DNA of 64,000 nucleotides from Streptomyces sp. DT2A-34 (GCF_030499515.1 NZ_JASTWJ010000001.1:6738001-6802000); one strand, 5' to 3'. Shown: positions 35,300 to 44,310, counted from the first letter of the stretch. Numbers and translations: made by a program. Notes: a model not told the origin generated them from the letters alone.

Positions 35300-35462
35300 G
35301 ACTTTGGAGGCGCGGCCCGTTTCCGCCGTCACCCAGATGTGCCAGGGGTGGCCATCGCCGGACACCGACCAGTCGAGCTGCCTGATCACCCGCAGCAGAC
35401 GGTCCGACTCCAGCCGGGCCAGTCGGCGTCCCACGGTGCTCGGGCCTCGTAGACCTCGGTCG
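35300..35462 (-). pseudogene. Relic of a Lrp/AsnC-type transcriptional regulator
   Basis: On the minus strand the only coherent peptide is 'RGPSTVGRRLARLESDRLLR', then 'LDWSVSGDGHPWHIWVTAE'. It matches the end of the helix-turn-helix and the start of the ligand domain of the Lrp/AsnC-like regulators common in Streptomyces. Before it the frame becomes Arg-rich noise and after it the similarity stops, with no start codon or second half. It fills part of the 315-bp gap after the TIR gene. It suggests an earlier regulator gene here was broken up, perhaps when the TIR gene arrived. Confidence 0.55.
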
Positions 35463-35560
35463 CCCTGTCTTCGACGCCTGGGCGCGGTCGCACGCGCGGT
35501 AGTTGCCGGATCGTGTCCCCGAGCTGCATCCGACCAGGTCGTTCCGGCGTCTACGACGAC

Positions 35561-36673
35561 ATGGATCTCGAAAAACCGCCACCGCAGCGCCAGGACCCCG
35601 AAGGGTGCCTGGTCGTCGCGATCCGGATCCCGGTGCGGATCGTCGTGCTCGTGCTGGTCGTGCCGGTGCGGATGGCGTGGGACGCGCTCGTCGTCGGCGG
35701 GCGCTTCCTGAACGACACGGTGCTCCGGCCGCTGGGCCGGGCGTTGCTGTGGCTCGGGCGGGCGGTGTTCGTGTGGCCGTTCGTGGCGTTGTGGCGGTAC
35801 GTCGTCGTGCCCGTCGCGAAGGGGCTCGCCTGGCTGGGGAACGTGCTTTTCGTCGTACCGGTGGTGTGGCTGTACCGGTACGTGCTGACTCCCCTCGGGC
35901 ACGCGTGCGCGTGGCTGGCGCGAGGGATCGGGGCCGGGATGGGGTGGCTCTACGCGCGCGTGCTCACGCCGGTCGGGCATGCGGTGATGTGGGTCCTCAG
36001 GGGGCTCGGGGCGGTACTCGCCGCGATCGGGCTGGGCGTGCTGGGCGTGGTGGCGTGGCTGGGGCGATATCTCCTCGTCGTCCCCGCCCTGTGGGTGTAC
36101 GAGTGGATCCTCGCCCCGGCGGGGCGGGCGATCGCCTGGTGCGTCCGGGGTCTTGTGTGGCTCGTGAGCACGGTCGTCACCGGGATCGGCATCGCCTTGT
36201 ACTGGACCGCGCGCGTGCTGTTCGTGCTGCCCGCGGTGGGCCTGTACCGGTGGGTGCTCGCGCCCGTCGGCCGTGTGCTCGCCGTCGTCGGCAGGGAGAT
36301 CTGGGACGCGCTCGGGCATGCGTGGCGGGTCGCCGGACGGATCTCGCTCGCCGTCGGACGGTTCCTCGCGAGCCTCTTCCGGTGGGTCTTCGTGGAGCCG
36401 GTGCGCTGGGTGTACCGGACCGTGCTCACGCCGGTCGGACACGTCGTGCGGGACGTGGTGCTGCGGCCCGTCGCCGAGGCCGCCCGAAGTGTGGGGCGCG
36501 CCACCCGGCAGGCGCTCACCGCCGCCCGAGAATCCGTACGGCAGGCGCGGGCCGACTTCCGGCGGATGCTGTTCGGGGAGCCGAAGCAGCGGGAGGCGGT
36601 GGCCCGGCGGGAACCTCCGGGCCGTGAGACACGTACTCTTGGTAGCAGTACGACCGCTCTCACGAAGGACTGA
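35561..36673 (+). CDS. Membrane-associated protein made of about seven internal repeats
   Basis: 370 residues from ATG 35561. After an acidic, Pro-rich lead of about 15 residues the protein is almost entirely hydrophobic and aromatic with Arg at regular places. A unit of about 30-45 residues recurs around the core '(V/I)L-(T/A/R)-P-(V/L/A)-G-(H/R)'. The copies read 'TVLRPLGRALLWLGR', 'VVVPVAKGLAWLG', 'YVLTPLGHACAWLAR', 'RVLTPVGHAVMWVLR', 'WILAPAGRAIAWCVR', 'WVLAPVGRVLAVVGR' and 'TVLTPVGHVVRDVV'. It ends with a basic tail. It resembles no enzyme I know; repeated amphipathic membrane helices are the best description. The next gene starts close after its stop. Confidence 0.75.
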   Translation: MDLEKPPPQRQDPEGCLVVAIRIPVRIVVLVLVVPVRMAWDALVVGGRFLNDTVLRPLGRALLWLGRAVFVWPFVALWRYVVVPVAKGLAWLGNVLFVVPVVWLYRYVLTPLGHACAWLARGIGAGMGWLYARVLTPVGHAVMWVLRGLGAVLAAIGLGVLGVVAWLGRYLLVVPALWVYEWILAPAGRAIAWCVRGLVWLVSTVVTGIGIALYWTARVLFVLPAVGLYRWVLAPVGRVLAVVGREIWDALGHAWRVAGRISLAVGRFLASLFRWVFVEPVRWVYRTVLTPVGHVVRDVVLRPVAEAARSVGRATRQALTAARESVRQARADFRRMLFGEPKQREAVARREPPGRETRTLGSSTTALTKD

Positions 36674-36721
36674 ACGACACTGGGCAAGCGACAGCCCGAA
36701 GGCCCGCCGCCCGCACCCGCG

Positions 36722-37504
36722 GTGCAGCGCATCCGACTGCGCTACACCAAGCGCGGCCGCCTCCGGTTCACCAGCCACCGTGACTTCCAGCGCGCCTTCG
36801 AGCGTGCGCTGCGCCGTGCCGAGGTGCCGATGGCGTACTCGGCGGGGTTCACGCCGCATCCGAAGGTGTCGTACGCCAATGCCGCACCCACCGGCACGGG
36901 CAGTGAGGCGGAGTATCTGGAGATCGCCCTCACCGAGGCGCGCGATCCGGAGCAGTTGAGAGTGCTCCTCGACGAGTCGCTGCCCGCCGGGCTTGACGTC
37001 ATCGAGGCGGTCGAGGCCCGCATCTCCGGGCTCGCCGACCGGCTCACGGCGTCGGTCTGGGAGTTGCGGCTCGACGGCGTGGACCCGGCCGACGCCGAGC
37101 GCGCGGTCGCGGCCTTCAACGCCGCCGGGGCGGTCGAGGTGCAGCGCATGACGAAGAACGGTGTGCGCACGTTCGACGCCCGCCCCGCGGTCGTCCACCT
37201 CGAAAGCACCGACGGAACGGAAACACACAGTTCGGCAGCTGATAGGCCGACCGACCAGCCCTGTGCGATACTGCGGCTGGTTGTTCGGCACGTGACGCCT
37301 GCCGTACGACCCGACGACGTCCTGTCCGGTCTCCGCGCCGTGGCCGACCTGGCGCCGCCGGTCCCCGCAGCGGTGACCAGGCTGGCGCAGGGGCTGTTCG
37401 ATGAAGAGACCGGCACGGTGACCGACCCGCTCGCGCCCGACCGCGAGGCAGCGACGGCCCCAACCGAGGCCGAGACCGCTGCCGCCGCGACGGCGCCGGC
37501 GTAA
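36722..37504 (+). CDS. DUF2344 / TIGR03936 radical-SAM-associated protein
   Basis: Partner of the TIGR03960 radical SAM protein; the two are adjacent or fused in many bacteria, and their shared reaction is unknown. The family signature 'RIRLRYTKRGRLRFTSHRDF' and 'VPMAYSAGFTPHPKVSYANA' are at the N-terminus. The C-terminal half is acidic and Ala-rich. The first standard start is GTG 36722 but it has no ribosome-binding site. An in-frame CTG at 36680 sits 10 bases after AAGGA, only 6 bp past the previous stop, and would add 14 residues ('GKRQPEGPPPAPAV'). I think that CTG, or a TTG ancestor of it, is the true start. Confidence 0.88.
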   Translation: MQRIRLRYTKRGRLRFTSHRDFQRAFERALRRAEVPMAYSAGFTPHPKVSYANAAPTGTGSEAEYLEIALTEARDPEQLRVLLDESLPAGLDVIEAVEARISGLADRLTASVWELRLDGVDPADAERAVAAFNAAGAVEVQRMTKNGVRTFDARPAVVHLESTDGTETHSSAADRPTDQPCAILRLVVRHVTPAVRPDDVLSGLRAVADLAPPVPAAVTRLAQGLFDEETGTVTDPLAPDREAATAPTEAETAAAATAPA

Positions 37505-37766
37505 GGAAGGTTCCGCGTAGGGACGGACGTCGAAGCGTCGCCCTTGTACTCGGGAGCCACCTGGGTCGGGCAGCGCACCGACCAGAAGACTTTCGCCAGG
37601 CCGTACGCATTCGGTGTACGGAACCGGCGAGACAGGACACAGAGAGCTCCCGTGCGGCGCCCGCGCCCCGGACGGCGGCAGTCGCGCGATGCGCGAGCCG
37701 CGGACGTCACCGGCACTTCGCCGGACCAGGTGCGGCGCCCGGGAGCCTGACGGGAGAAACGCCCGC

Positions 37767-40700
37767 ATGCTCGAACCGACCGAACCCACCGAGGGTTCCG
37801 AACTGAACACACCCAGCGACACCCTGCCGCCGCGCCGCCGGCGCCGTGCCGCGTCCCGCCCGGCGGGCCCGCCGACGGCTGCCGCCGAGGCACAGCCCAC
37901 AGAGGTGGTCGAGCCGGCCATACCGGTCGCCGAGGCCGCCGATGTCGCGGCGGCGAGTGACGAGGCCGACGAGGCGCAGGAGAGCATCGAGGCCGTCGAG
38001 GCCGAGGTGGCTCCTGAGGCCGCGGAAGCCGAAGAGGCCGCGGAGGCCGCGCCTGCCGGTCGTACGCGTCGCCGTGCGGTGCGCCGTGCGTCCGCGCCCG
38101 CCGGGGCACCCGCGGCCGCCGAGGCGGCCGAGACCGTGGTGCCGGTGGCTGCCGCCGCGTCCGTGGCCGAGGAGAGCCCGGCTCCTGCCGAGGCGCCTGC
38201 GGCTGAGAGCGCCGAGGTGACCGAGGAGGCCGCGCCCGCCGGTCGTACGCGTCGGCGTGCGGTGCGCCGTGCGTCGGCCCCCGCTGGTGCTCCGGCGAAG
38301 GCGGAGGCCGCCGAGACCGTGGTCCCCGCTGCCGAGAGCCCTGCCGCCGCTGAGGTGCCCGCCGCTGCTGAAGCGCCTGCGGCTGAGAGTGCCGAGGCCA
38401 CCGAGGAGGCGGCGCCGCGTCGTACGCGTCGGCGTGCCACACGTCGGGTGTCCGCGCCTGCCGCTGCCGAGGCCGCCGAGCCGACGGCGGCTGACACCGG
38501 CGCCGAGGCGGCGGTGAGTGCGGAGATCTCCGCCGAGGCGGAGGAGCCTGCCGAGGCTGCCGCGCCGACCGCCGCTGCCGACTCCGGTGAGGCCGCCGAG
38601 GCCGCCGCCCCGCGTCGTCGGCGCCGTACCACGCGGCGTGTGTCCGCGCCCGCCGAGGCCGCTGAGGCGCCCGAGGCCGCCGTCGCCGAGGCTCCCGCCG
38701 AGACGCCGGTGACCGCCGAGACCCCCGTGGCCGCCGGTATCGAGGCGGAGACCGCCGCGGTCACCGGAGTGGGAGCGCCCGCCGAGGCACCCGCGGCCGA
38801 GGCCGACGAGGAAGCCGCCCCCCGCCGTCGTCGTCGTGTCGTCCGGCGGGCCGCCGCCGGATTCGCCGCGCCCGCTCAGGCCCCCGCCTCCGAGGCGCCC
38901 GAGACCCCGCGCCCGGCGCGGCCTGCCGTGGCCGTGTTCCAGGCGCCCGTGTTCACCGAGCCGCAGTTCCAGACGCCCCAGCGGGCCGCCGCCGAGGCCG
39001 CCGCCGAGGTGGAGACCGAGGACGTCGAGGAGGTCCCGGAGGAGCAGGCGGGCGCGTCGCGGCGTCGTCGCCGGCGCCGGGGCGGCGCGTTCGGCGAGGA
39101 GGCCGCGGCCCAGGACGTCGAGACCGCCGCCGAGGACGAGGCCGAGGAAGCCGAAGAGGCCGCCGAGGACATCGTCGAGGGCGAAGAGGCGGACGAGGCC
39201 GAAGAGACCGAGGAGACCGGGTCGCGTCGGCGTCGTCGGCGTGGTGGCCGGCGTCGTCGTCGCGGTGAGGCCGCCGACGCCGAGGGCGGTGACGGCGAGG
39301 GCGAGGAGCTTGCCGCGGCGCAGGCCGCGCAGGACGCCGAGGACACCGTCGAGCAGGAGGAAGAGGACGCCGAGGAAGCGGGCGCCGAAGAAGGCGGCGG
39401 TTCCAGCTCCAGCAGCCGGCGCCGTCGTCGCCGTCGCCGTCGCGCCGGTGACACCGGCGTCGACGCCGAGCCCGGCGAGGGCGACCCGGAGCGCACGGTC
39501 GTCAAGGTCCGCGAGCCCCGCCCGAAGGCCGAGCCGTCCGACGAGGTGCAGTCCATCAAGGGCTCCACGCGCCTGGAGGCCAAGAAGCAGCGCCGCCGCG
39601 AAGGCCGTGAGCAGGGCCGCCGCCGCGTGCCGATCATCACCGAGGCCGAGTTCCTCGCCCGCCGCGAGGCCGTCGAGCGCGTGATGGTCGTCCGTCAGCA
39701 CGGCGACCGCACACAGATCGGCGTCCTCGAGGACAACGTGCTCGTCGAGCACTACGTCAACAAGGAGCAGTCGACCTCGTACGTCGGCAACGTCTACCTG
39801 GGCAAGGTCCAGAACGTGCTGCCGTCGATGGAGGCCGCCTTCATCGACATCGGCAAGGGACGGAATGCCGTCCTCTACGCCGGTGAGGTCAACTTCGAGG
39901 CGCTGGGCATGGCCAACGGGCCGCGGCGCATCGAGTCCGCCCTGAAGTCCGGCCAGTCCGTGCTCGTCCAGGTCACCAAGGACCCGATCGGGCACAAGGG
40001 CGCGCGTCTGACCAGCCAGGTCTCCCTGCCGGGCCGTTACCTCGTGTACGTCCCCGAGGGCTCCATGACCGGCATCAGCCGCAAGCTGCCCGACACCGAG
40101 CGGGCCCGGCTGAAGACCATCCTCAAGAAGATCGTCCCCGAGGACGCGGGCGTCATCGTGCGCACCGCCGCCGAGGGCGCGAGCGAGGACGAGCTGCGCC
40201 GGGACGTCGAGCGACTGCAGGGGCAGTGGGAGGACATCCAGAAGAAGGCCAAGAACGGCAACGCGCCGACGCTGCTGTACGGCGAGCCGGACATGACCGT
40301 CCGGGTCGTCCGGGACATCTTCAACGAGGACTTCTCCAAGGTCGTCGTCAGCGGTGACGAGGCCTGGCAGACCGTCCACGGATACGTCTCGCACGTCGCG
40401 CCCGACCTCGCCGAGCGGCTCCAGAGGTGGACCTCCGAGGTCGACGTCTTCGCCACGTACCGGATCGACGAGCAGCTCGCCAAGGCGCTGGACCGCAAGG
40501 TCTGGCTGCCCAGCGGCGGTTCGCTGGTGATCGACCGGACCGAGGCGATGGTCGTCGTCGACGTCAACACCGGCAAGTTCACCGGCCAGGGCGGCAACCT
40601 CGAGGAGACGGTCACCAGGAACAACCTGGAGGCGGCCGAGGAGATCGTCCGCCAGCTGCGGCTGCGCGACCTCGGCGGCATCATCGTCATCGACTTCATC

Positions 40701-41915
40701 GACATGGTCCTGGAGTCCAACCGGGACCTGGTGCTGCGGCGCCTGCTGGAGTGCCTGGGCCGGGACCGGACCAAGCACCAGGTCGCCGAGGTCACCTCGC
40801 TGGGGCTCGTGCAGATGACCCGCAAGCGGGTCGGGCAGGGGCTGCTGGAGTCGTTCTCCGAGACCTGCGTCCACTGCAACGGTCGCGGTGTCATCGTGCA
40901 CATGGAGCAGCCGACGGCCGTCGGTGGCGGCGGCAAGCGCAAGAAGCGCGCGCGTGCCGGTGCCGGGCCCGAGCACGTGCACGAGGCGTCCGTCGCCGCC
41001 GAGCCGGTCGAGACGGCCGAGGAGGAGGCGGAGACCGAGGCCGAGGTGGCCGCGGAGGTCGCCGAGCCCGCCGCGCTGGCAGAGCCTGCCTTCGCGCCGG
41101 ACGAGGAGCTGTACAGCAGCGTCGCCGAGGCGGAGGCCGCGGCCGCGCGCGGCGGTCGTTCGCGGCGCCGTGGCGGTCGGCGCGTGTCCGCTCCGGCGGG
41201 TGCGCCCAGGAAGCCCGAGGCGGTTCCCACGGCTCAGGACGTGACCGTCGCCGAGGAGGTGGCGCGTCCGGTGCAGCCGGAGCCGGCCGCCGAGGCGAAG
41301 GCCGAGCCCGTGGCCGTGGAGGACGCGGTCGTCGAGGCTCCGGCCGCGGAGGCTCCGGTCGCCGAGGAGGCCGCGCCCAAGGGACGTACGCGTCGTCGCG
41401 CGACCCGCAAGGTGTCCGCGCCCGCCGGGTCGCCCGCGGGGGCCGAGGCCGCCGTGGTCACGGTCAGCGAGGCCGCGTCCCCGGCGCCCGAACCGGAGGC
41501 CGAGGCCCCGGCCGCGGCTCCGGCGGAACAGGCCGGGCAGGCCCCGGCCGAGGCGGTCGCCGAGAGCGCCGCTCCGGCCCGTCCGCGCCGCCGTGCCGTG
41601 CGCAAGGCCACCGCGCCGACCACGTCCGAGGAGGCGGCCGTCGTGGTCGTCCCGGCGGCGGAGGCCGAGCCCGGCGCCGCTGCGGAGGCCCCGGCCGCGG
41701 AGGAGGGCGTCGAGGAGACGGCTCCGGCCAAGAAGACGGCCGCCCGTAAGACGGCCAAGAAGGCCACGGCGAAGAAGGCCGCCACCAAGAAGACCGCGGC
41801 CAAGAAGACGGTCGCGAAGAAGGCGACGGCCAAGAAGGCGGCGAAGACCGCCAAGACGGCCGCGGCCAAGTCGACGGCGAAGAAGACCACGGTCTCTGCC
41901 GCCACCGACGAGTGA
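37767..41915 (+). CDS. rne: Ribonuclease E/G with giant Arg-rich arms (RNase ES type)
   Basis: Single-strand endoribonuclease for rRNA maturation and mRNA decay. 1382 residues from ATG 37767 with GGGAGAAA at 8-9 bases; upstream frame is leader. The catalytic core is central (about 640-1045): an S1 domain, DNase-I-like metal Asp932 in 'VVVDVNTGKF' and Asp976 in 'IVIDFIDM', and the zinc-link Cys1034 and Cys1037 in 'CVHCNGRG'. Both flanks are disordered. About 600 N-terminal residues of Glu/Ala-rich DNA are dotted with 'RTRRRAVRRASAPAG' repeats and long Arg runs, and similar motifs recur after the core. The last 60 residues are H1-like 'KKTAAKK' repeats. Such arms scaffold PNPase and RNA, as in the S. 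coelicolor enzyme. Confidence 0.95.
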   Translation: MLEPTEPTEGSELNTPSDTLPPRRRRRAASRPAGPPTAAAEAQPTEVVEPAIPVAEAADVAAASDEADEAQESIEAVEAEVAPEAAEAEEAAEAAPAGRTRRRAVRRASAPAGAPAAAEAAETVVPVAAAASVAEESPAPAEAPAAESAEVTEEAAPAGRTRRRAVRRASAPAGAPAKAEAAETVVPAAESPAAAEVPAAAEAPAAESAEATEEAAPRRTRRRATRRVSAPAAAEAAEPTAADTGAEAAVSAEISAEAEEPAEAAAPTAAADSGEAAEAAAPRRRRRTTRRVSAPAEAAEAPEAAVAEAPAETPVTAETPVAAGIEAETAAVTGVGAPAEAPAAEADEEAAPRRRRRVVRRAAAGFAAPAQAPASEAPETPRPARPAVAVFQAPVFTEPQFQTPQRAAAEAAAEVETEDVEEVPEEQAGASRRRRRRRGGAFGEEAAAQDVETAAEDEAEEAEEAAEDIVEGEEADEAEETEETGSRRRRRRGGRRRRRGEAADAEGGDGEGEELAAAQAAQDAEDTVEQEEEDAEEAGAEEGGGSSSSSRRRRRRRRRAGDTGVDAEPGEGDPERTVVKVREPRPKAEPSDEVQSIKGSTRLEAKKQRRREGREQGRRRVPIITEAEFLARREAVERVMVVRQHGDRTQIGVLEDNVLVEHYVNKEQSTSYVGNVYLGKVQNVLPSMEAAFIDIGKGRNAVLYAGEVNFEALGMANGPRRIESALKSGQSVLVQVTKDPIGHKGARLTSQVSLPGRYLVYVPEGSMTGISRKLPDTERARLKTILKKIVPEDAGVIVRTAAEGASEDELRRDVERLQGQWEDIQKKAKNGNAPTLLYGEPDMTVRVVRDIFNEDFSKVVVSGDEAWQTVHGYVSHVAPDLAERLQRWTSEVDVFATYRIDEQLAKALDRKVWLPSGGSLVIDRTEAMVVVDVNTGKFTGQGGNLEETVTRNNLEAAEEIVRQLRLRDLGGIIVIDFIDMVLESNRDLVLRRLLECLGRDRTKHQVAEVTSLGLVQMTRKRVGQGLLESFSETCVHCNGRGVIVHMEQPTAVGGGGKRKKRARAGAGPEHVHEASVAAEPVETAEEEAETEAEVAAEVAEPAALAEPAFAPDEELYSSVAEAEAAAARGGRSRRRGGRRVSAPAGAPRKPEAVPTAQDVTVAEEVARPVQPEPAAEAKAEPVAVEDAVVEAPAAEAPVAEEAAPKGRTRRRATRKVSAPAGSPAGAEAAVVTVSEAASPAPEPEAEAPAAAPAEQAGQAPAEAVAESAAPARPRRRAVRKATAPTTSEEAAVVVVPAAEAEPGAAAEAPAAEEGVEETAPAKKTAARKTAKKATAKKAATKKTAAKKTVAKKATAKKAAKTAKTAAAKSTAKKTTVSAATDE

Positions 41916-41938
41916 CGCTCACCGACGAGTGACACGCG

Positions 41939-41967
41939 GTGCGGCCGGTCCCTGTGACCGGCCGCAC
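41939..41967 (+). terminator. Terminator after RNase E
   Basis: A perfect 12-bp stem, GTGCGGCCGGTC with GACCGGCCGCAC, around a 5-base loop, 24 bp after the rne stop. It lies just before the rplU promoter and separates the two units. Confidence 0.85.
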
Positions 41968-41988
41968 TCCGTTGGGGCCCGGCCCGGT

Positions 41989-42018
41989 TTGACCCCCCTG
42001 GCCGCGGCCCCGTAACCT
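41989..42018 (+). promoter_or_regulatory. Promoter of the rplU-rpmA-obg operon
   Basis: TTGACC (41989-41994), an 18-base spacer and TAACCT (42013-42018) form the best vegetative promoter in the window. Transcription would begin near 42025, giving a leader of about 136 nt before the L21 GTG. That leader holds an inverted pair, CCTCTC (42069-42074) with GAGAGG (42090-42095). This is long and structured enough for the feedback control seen at many ribosomal-protein operons, though no known leader motif is identified. Confidence 0.6.
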
Positions 42019-42160
42019 TGACTGTCGGCGTGTCCACAGGTGACGCGCCACCTCCCCGTAAACCTCTTCCTCTCGGACTTTCCGGCCGGGAGAGGCCGCC
42101 TGCTCTGCCGGGTGGCTGGACTGCGGGGGTGCCGTTCCCGAGCGAGAGAGTGAGATCCGC

Positions 42161-42481
42161 GTGTACGCCATCGTGCGCAGCGGTGGTCGCCAGCACAAGG
42201 TTGCTGTCGGCGACATCGTTGAGGTTGACAAGATTTCCACTGCCAAGGTTGGCGACACGGTCGAGCTCTCGACCCTGCTCGTTGTCGACGGCGACGCTGT
42301 GACCAGTGACCCGTGGGTGCTGGCCGGCATCAAGGTCCAGGCCGAGGTCGTGGACCACCACAAGGGCCAGAAGATCGACATTCTGCGCTACAAGAACAAG
42401 ACCGGCTACCGCCGTCGTCAGGGCCACCGCCAGCAGTACACGGCGATCAAGGTCACTGAGATCCCCGCGGCTGCGAAGTAA
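42161..42481 (+). CDS. rplU: 50S ribosomal protein L21
   Basis: Large-subunit protein binding 23S rRNA. 106 residues from GTG 42161. '[22 protein letters not shown]' and the basic C-terminal '[22 protein letters not shown]' are canonical. It is first gene of a three-gene operon with rpmA and obg, the standard bacterial order; the gap to rpmA is 14 bp. Confidence 0.98.
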   Translation: MYAIVRSGGRQHKVAVGDIVEVDKISTAKVGDTVELSTLLVVDGDAVTSDPWVLAGIKVQAEVVDHHKGQKIDILRYKNKTGYRRRQGHRQQYTAIKVTEIPAAAK

Positions 42482-42495
42482 GGGACTGAGGAGAG

Positions 42496-42750
42496 ATGGC
42501 ACACAAGAAGGGCGCATCGTCCACCCGTAACGGTCGTGACTCCAACGCTCAGCGCCTCGGCGTGAAGCGCTTCGGCGGTCAGGTCGTCAACGCGGGCGAG
42601 ATCCTGGTCCGTCAGCGCGGCACCCACTTCCACCCCGGTGCGGGCGTCGGCCGTGGCGGCGACGACACGCTGTTCGCGCTCAACGCCGGTGCGGTGCAGT
42701 TCGGCACCCACCGTGGCCGCAAGGTCGTGAACATCGTTCCGGTCGCCTGA
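42496..42750 (+). CDS. rpmA: 50S ribosomal protein L27
   Basis: Large-subunit protein whose N-tail reaches the peptidyl-transferase centre. 84 residues from ATG 42496 with GAGGAGAG upstream. '[20 protein letters not shown]' and '[16 protein letters not shown]' are diagnostic. No N-terminal propeptide like that of Firmicutes is present. Confidence 0.98.
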   Translation: MAHKKGASSTRNGRDSNAQRLGVKRFGGQVVNAGEILVRQRGTHFHPGAGVGRGGDDTLFALNAGAVQFGTHRGRKVVNIVPVA

Positions 42751-42762
42751 TCGGACACTTTC

Positions 42763-42809
42763 GCGAGGCGGACCTCACTTCCCTGGTGGGAAGGCGGGTC
42801 CGCCTTTCG
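42763..42809 (+). terminator. Hairpin between rpmA and obg (likely partial terminator)
   Basis: The arms CGAGGCGGACC and GGTCCGCCTTTCG pair around a loop of about 20 bases, 13 bp after the rpmA stop and 56 bp before obg. The descending arm ends in TTTCGCG. It would reduce read-through so that ribosomal proteins are made in excess over the GTPase. Confidence 0.6.
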
Positions 42810-42864
42810 CGTGTTAGAGCAGAGACATACTCGTACGTTTTTCGAAGTGCTGGAGGCACCCACC

Positions 42865-44310
42865 ATGACCACCTTCGTGGACCGCGTCGAACTGCATGTC
42901 GCCGCGGGTAGCGGAGGTCACGGCTGTGCCTCCGTCCACCGTGAGAAGTTCAAGCCGCTCGGCGGGCCCGACGGCGGCAACGGCGGACGTGGTGGTGACG
43001 TGATCCTCACCGTCGACCAGTCGATCACCACGCTGCTCGACTACCACCACTCCCCGCACCGCAAGGCCACCAACGGCAAGCCCGGCGAGGGCGGCAACCG
43101 CTCCGGCAAGGACGGCCAGGACCTGGTCCTTCCCGTGCCGGACGGCACCGTCGTCCTCGACAGGGCCGGCAACGTCCTCGCCGACCTGGTCGGGCACGGC
43201 ACGTCGTACGTCGCCGCGCAGGGCGGCCGGGGCGGGCTCGGCAACGCGGCGCTGGCGTCGGCGCGGCGCAAGGCGCCGGGGTTCGCGCTGCTCGGCGAGC
43301 CGGGGGACCTGCAGGACATCGTCCTGGAGCTGAAGACGGTCGCCGACGTGGCGCTGGTCGGGTACCCGAGCGCTGGCAAGTCCTCGCTGATCTCCGTGCT
43401 GAGCGCCGCCAAGCCGAAGATCGCGGACTACCCCTTCACCACCCTCGTGCCCAACCTCGGTGTGGTGACCGCCGGTTCGACCGTGTACACCATCGCCGAC
43501 GTCCCCGGGCTCATCCCGGGCGCCAGCCAGGGCAAGGGCCTCGGCCTGGAGTTCCTGCGGCACGTCGAGCGGTGCAGTGTGCTGGTGCATGTCCTGGACA
43601 CCGCGACGCTGGAGTCCGACCGCGACCCTGTCTCCGACCTGGACATCATCGAGGCGGAGCTGCGGGAGTACGGCGGGCTCGACAACCGGCCGCGGATCGT
43701 CGTGCTGAACAAGATCGACGTACCGGACGGCAAGGACCTCGCCGAGATGGTGCGGCCGGACCTGGAGGCCCGTGGCTACCGGGTCTTCGAGGTGTCGGCG
43801 GTGGCGCACATCGGGCTGAAGGAGCTGTCGTTCGCGCTGGCCGAGCTGGTGGGCAAGGCGCGCGCCGCGAAGCCGAAGGAAGAGGCGACGCGGATCGTGA
43901 TCCGGCCGAAGGCCGTCGACGACGCGGGCTTCACCGTGACGCGCGAGGAAGCCGACGGTGAGCCGCTGTTCCGGGTGCGCGGCGAGAAGCCCGAGCGCTG
44001 GGTACGGCAGACCGACTTCAGCAACGACGAGGCCGTCGGCTACCTCGCCGACCGGCTCAACCGCCTCGGTGTGGAAGAGGAGTTGATGAAGGCGGGGGCA
44101 CGCTCCGGTGACGGCGTCGCCATCGGGCCCGAGGAGAACGCCGTCGTCTTCGACTGGGAGCCGACGCTGGTGTCCGGGGCGGAGATGCTGGGTCGCCGGG
44201 GTGAGGACCATCGGTTCGAGGCGCCGAGGCCGGCTGCGCAGCGTAGGCGTGACAAGCAGGCCGAACGGGACGATGCGGAGCAGGAGTTCGACGACTTCGA
44301 GCCGTTTTAG
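42865..44310 (+). CDS. obg: Obg/CgtA GTPase
   Basis: Essential ribosome-associated GTPase; in Streptomyces Obg was found to influence the onset of aerial growth and sporulation. 481 residues from ATG 42865, with TGGAGG 9 bases upstream. The glycine-rich Obg fold (about 1-160, '[15 protein letters not shown]', '[13 protein letters not shown]') is followed by the GTPase domain with P-loop '[10 protein letters not shown]' from residue 166, '[16 protein letters not shown]' and 'VLNKID'. A C-terminal OCT domain ('[22 protein letters not shown]') and an acidic tail close it. In many actinobacteria proB follows directly; here it is about 17 kb away. Confidence 0.97.
   Translation: MTTFVDRVELHVAAGSGGHGCASVHREKFKPLGGPDGGNGGRGGDVILTVDQSITTLLDYHHSPHRKATNGKPGEGGNRSGKDGQDLVLPVPDGTVVLDRAGNVLADLVGHGTSYVAAQGGRGGLGNAALASARRKAPGFALLGEPGDLQDIVLELKTVADVALVGYPSAGKSSLISVLSAAKPKIADYPFTTLVPNLGVVTAGSTVYTIADVPGLIPGASQGKGLGLEFLRHVERCSVLVHVLDTATLESDRDPVSDLDIIEAELREYGGLDNRPRIVVLNKIDVPDGKDLAEMVRPDLEARGYRVFEVSAVAHIGLKELSFALAELVGKARAAKPKEEATRIVIRPKAVDDAGFTVTREEADGEPLFRVRGEKPERWVRQTDFSNDEAVGYLADRLNRLGVEEELMKAGARSGDGVAIGPEENAVVFDWEPTLVSGAEMLGRRGEDHRFEAPRPAAQRRRDKQAERDDAEQEFDDFEPF

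Noticed and set aside
37505..37766. Known riboswitch or RNase E autoregulatory leader before rne
   Set aside because: The 262-bp leader has a 12-bp direct repeat (GTGCGGCGCCCG near 37652 and 37730) and small hairpins, but nothing matching a known motif.
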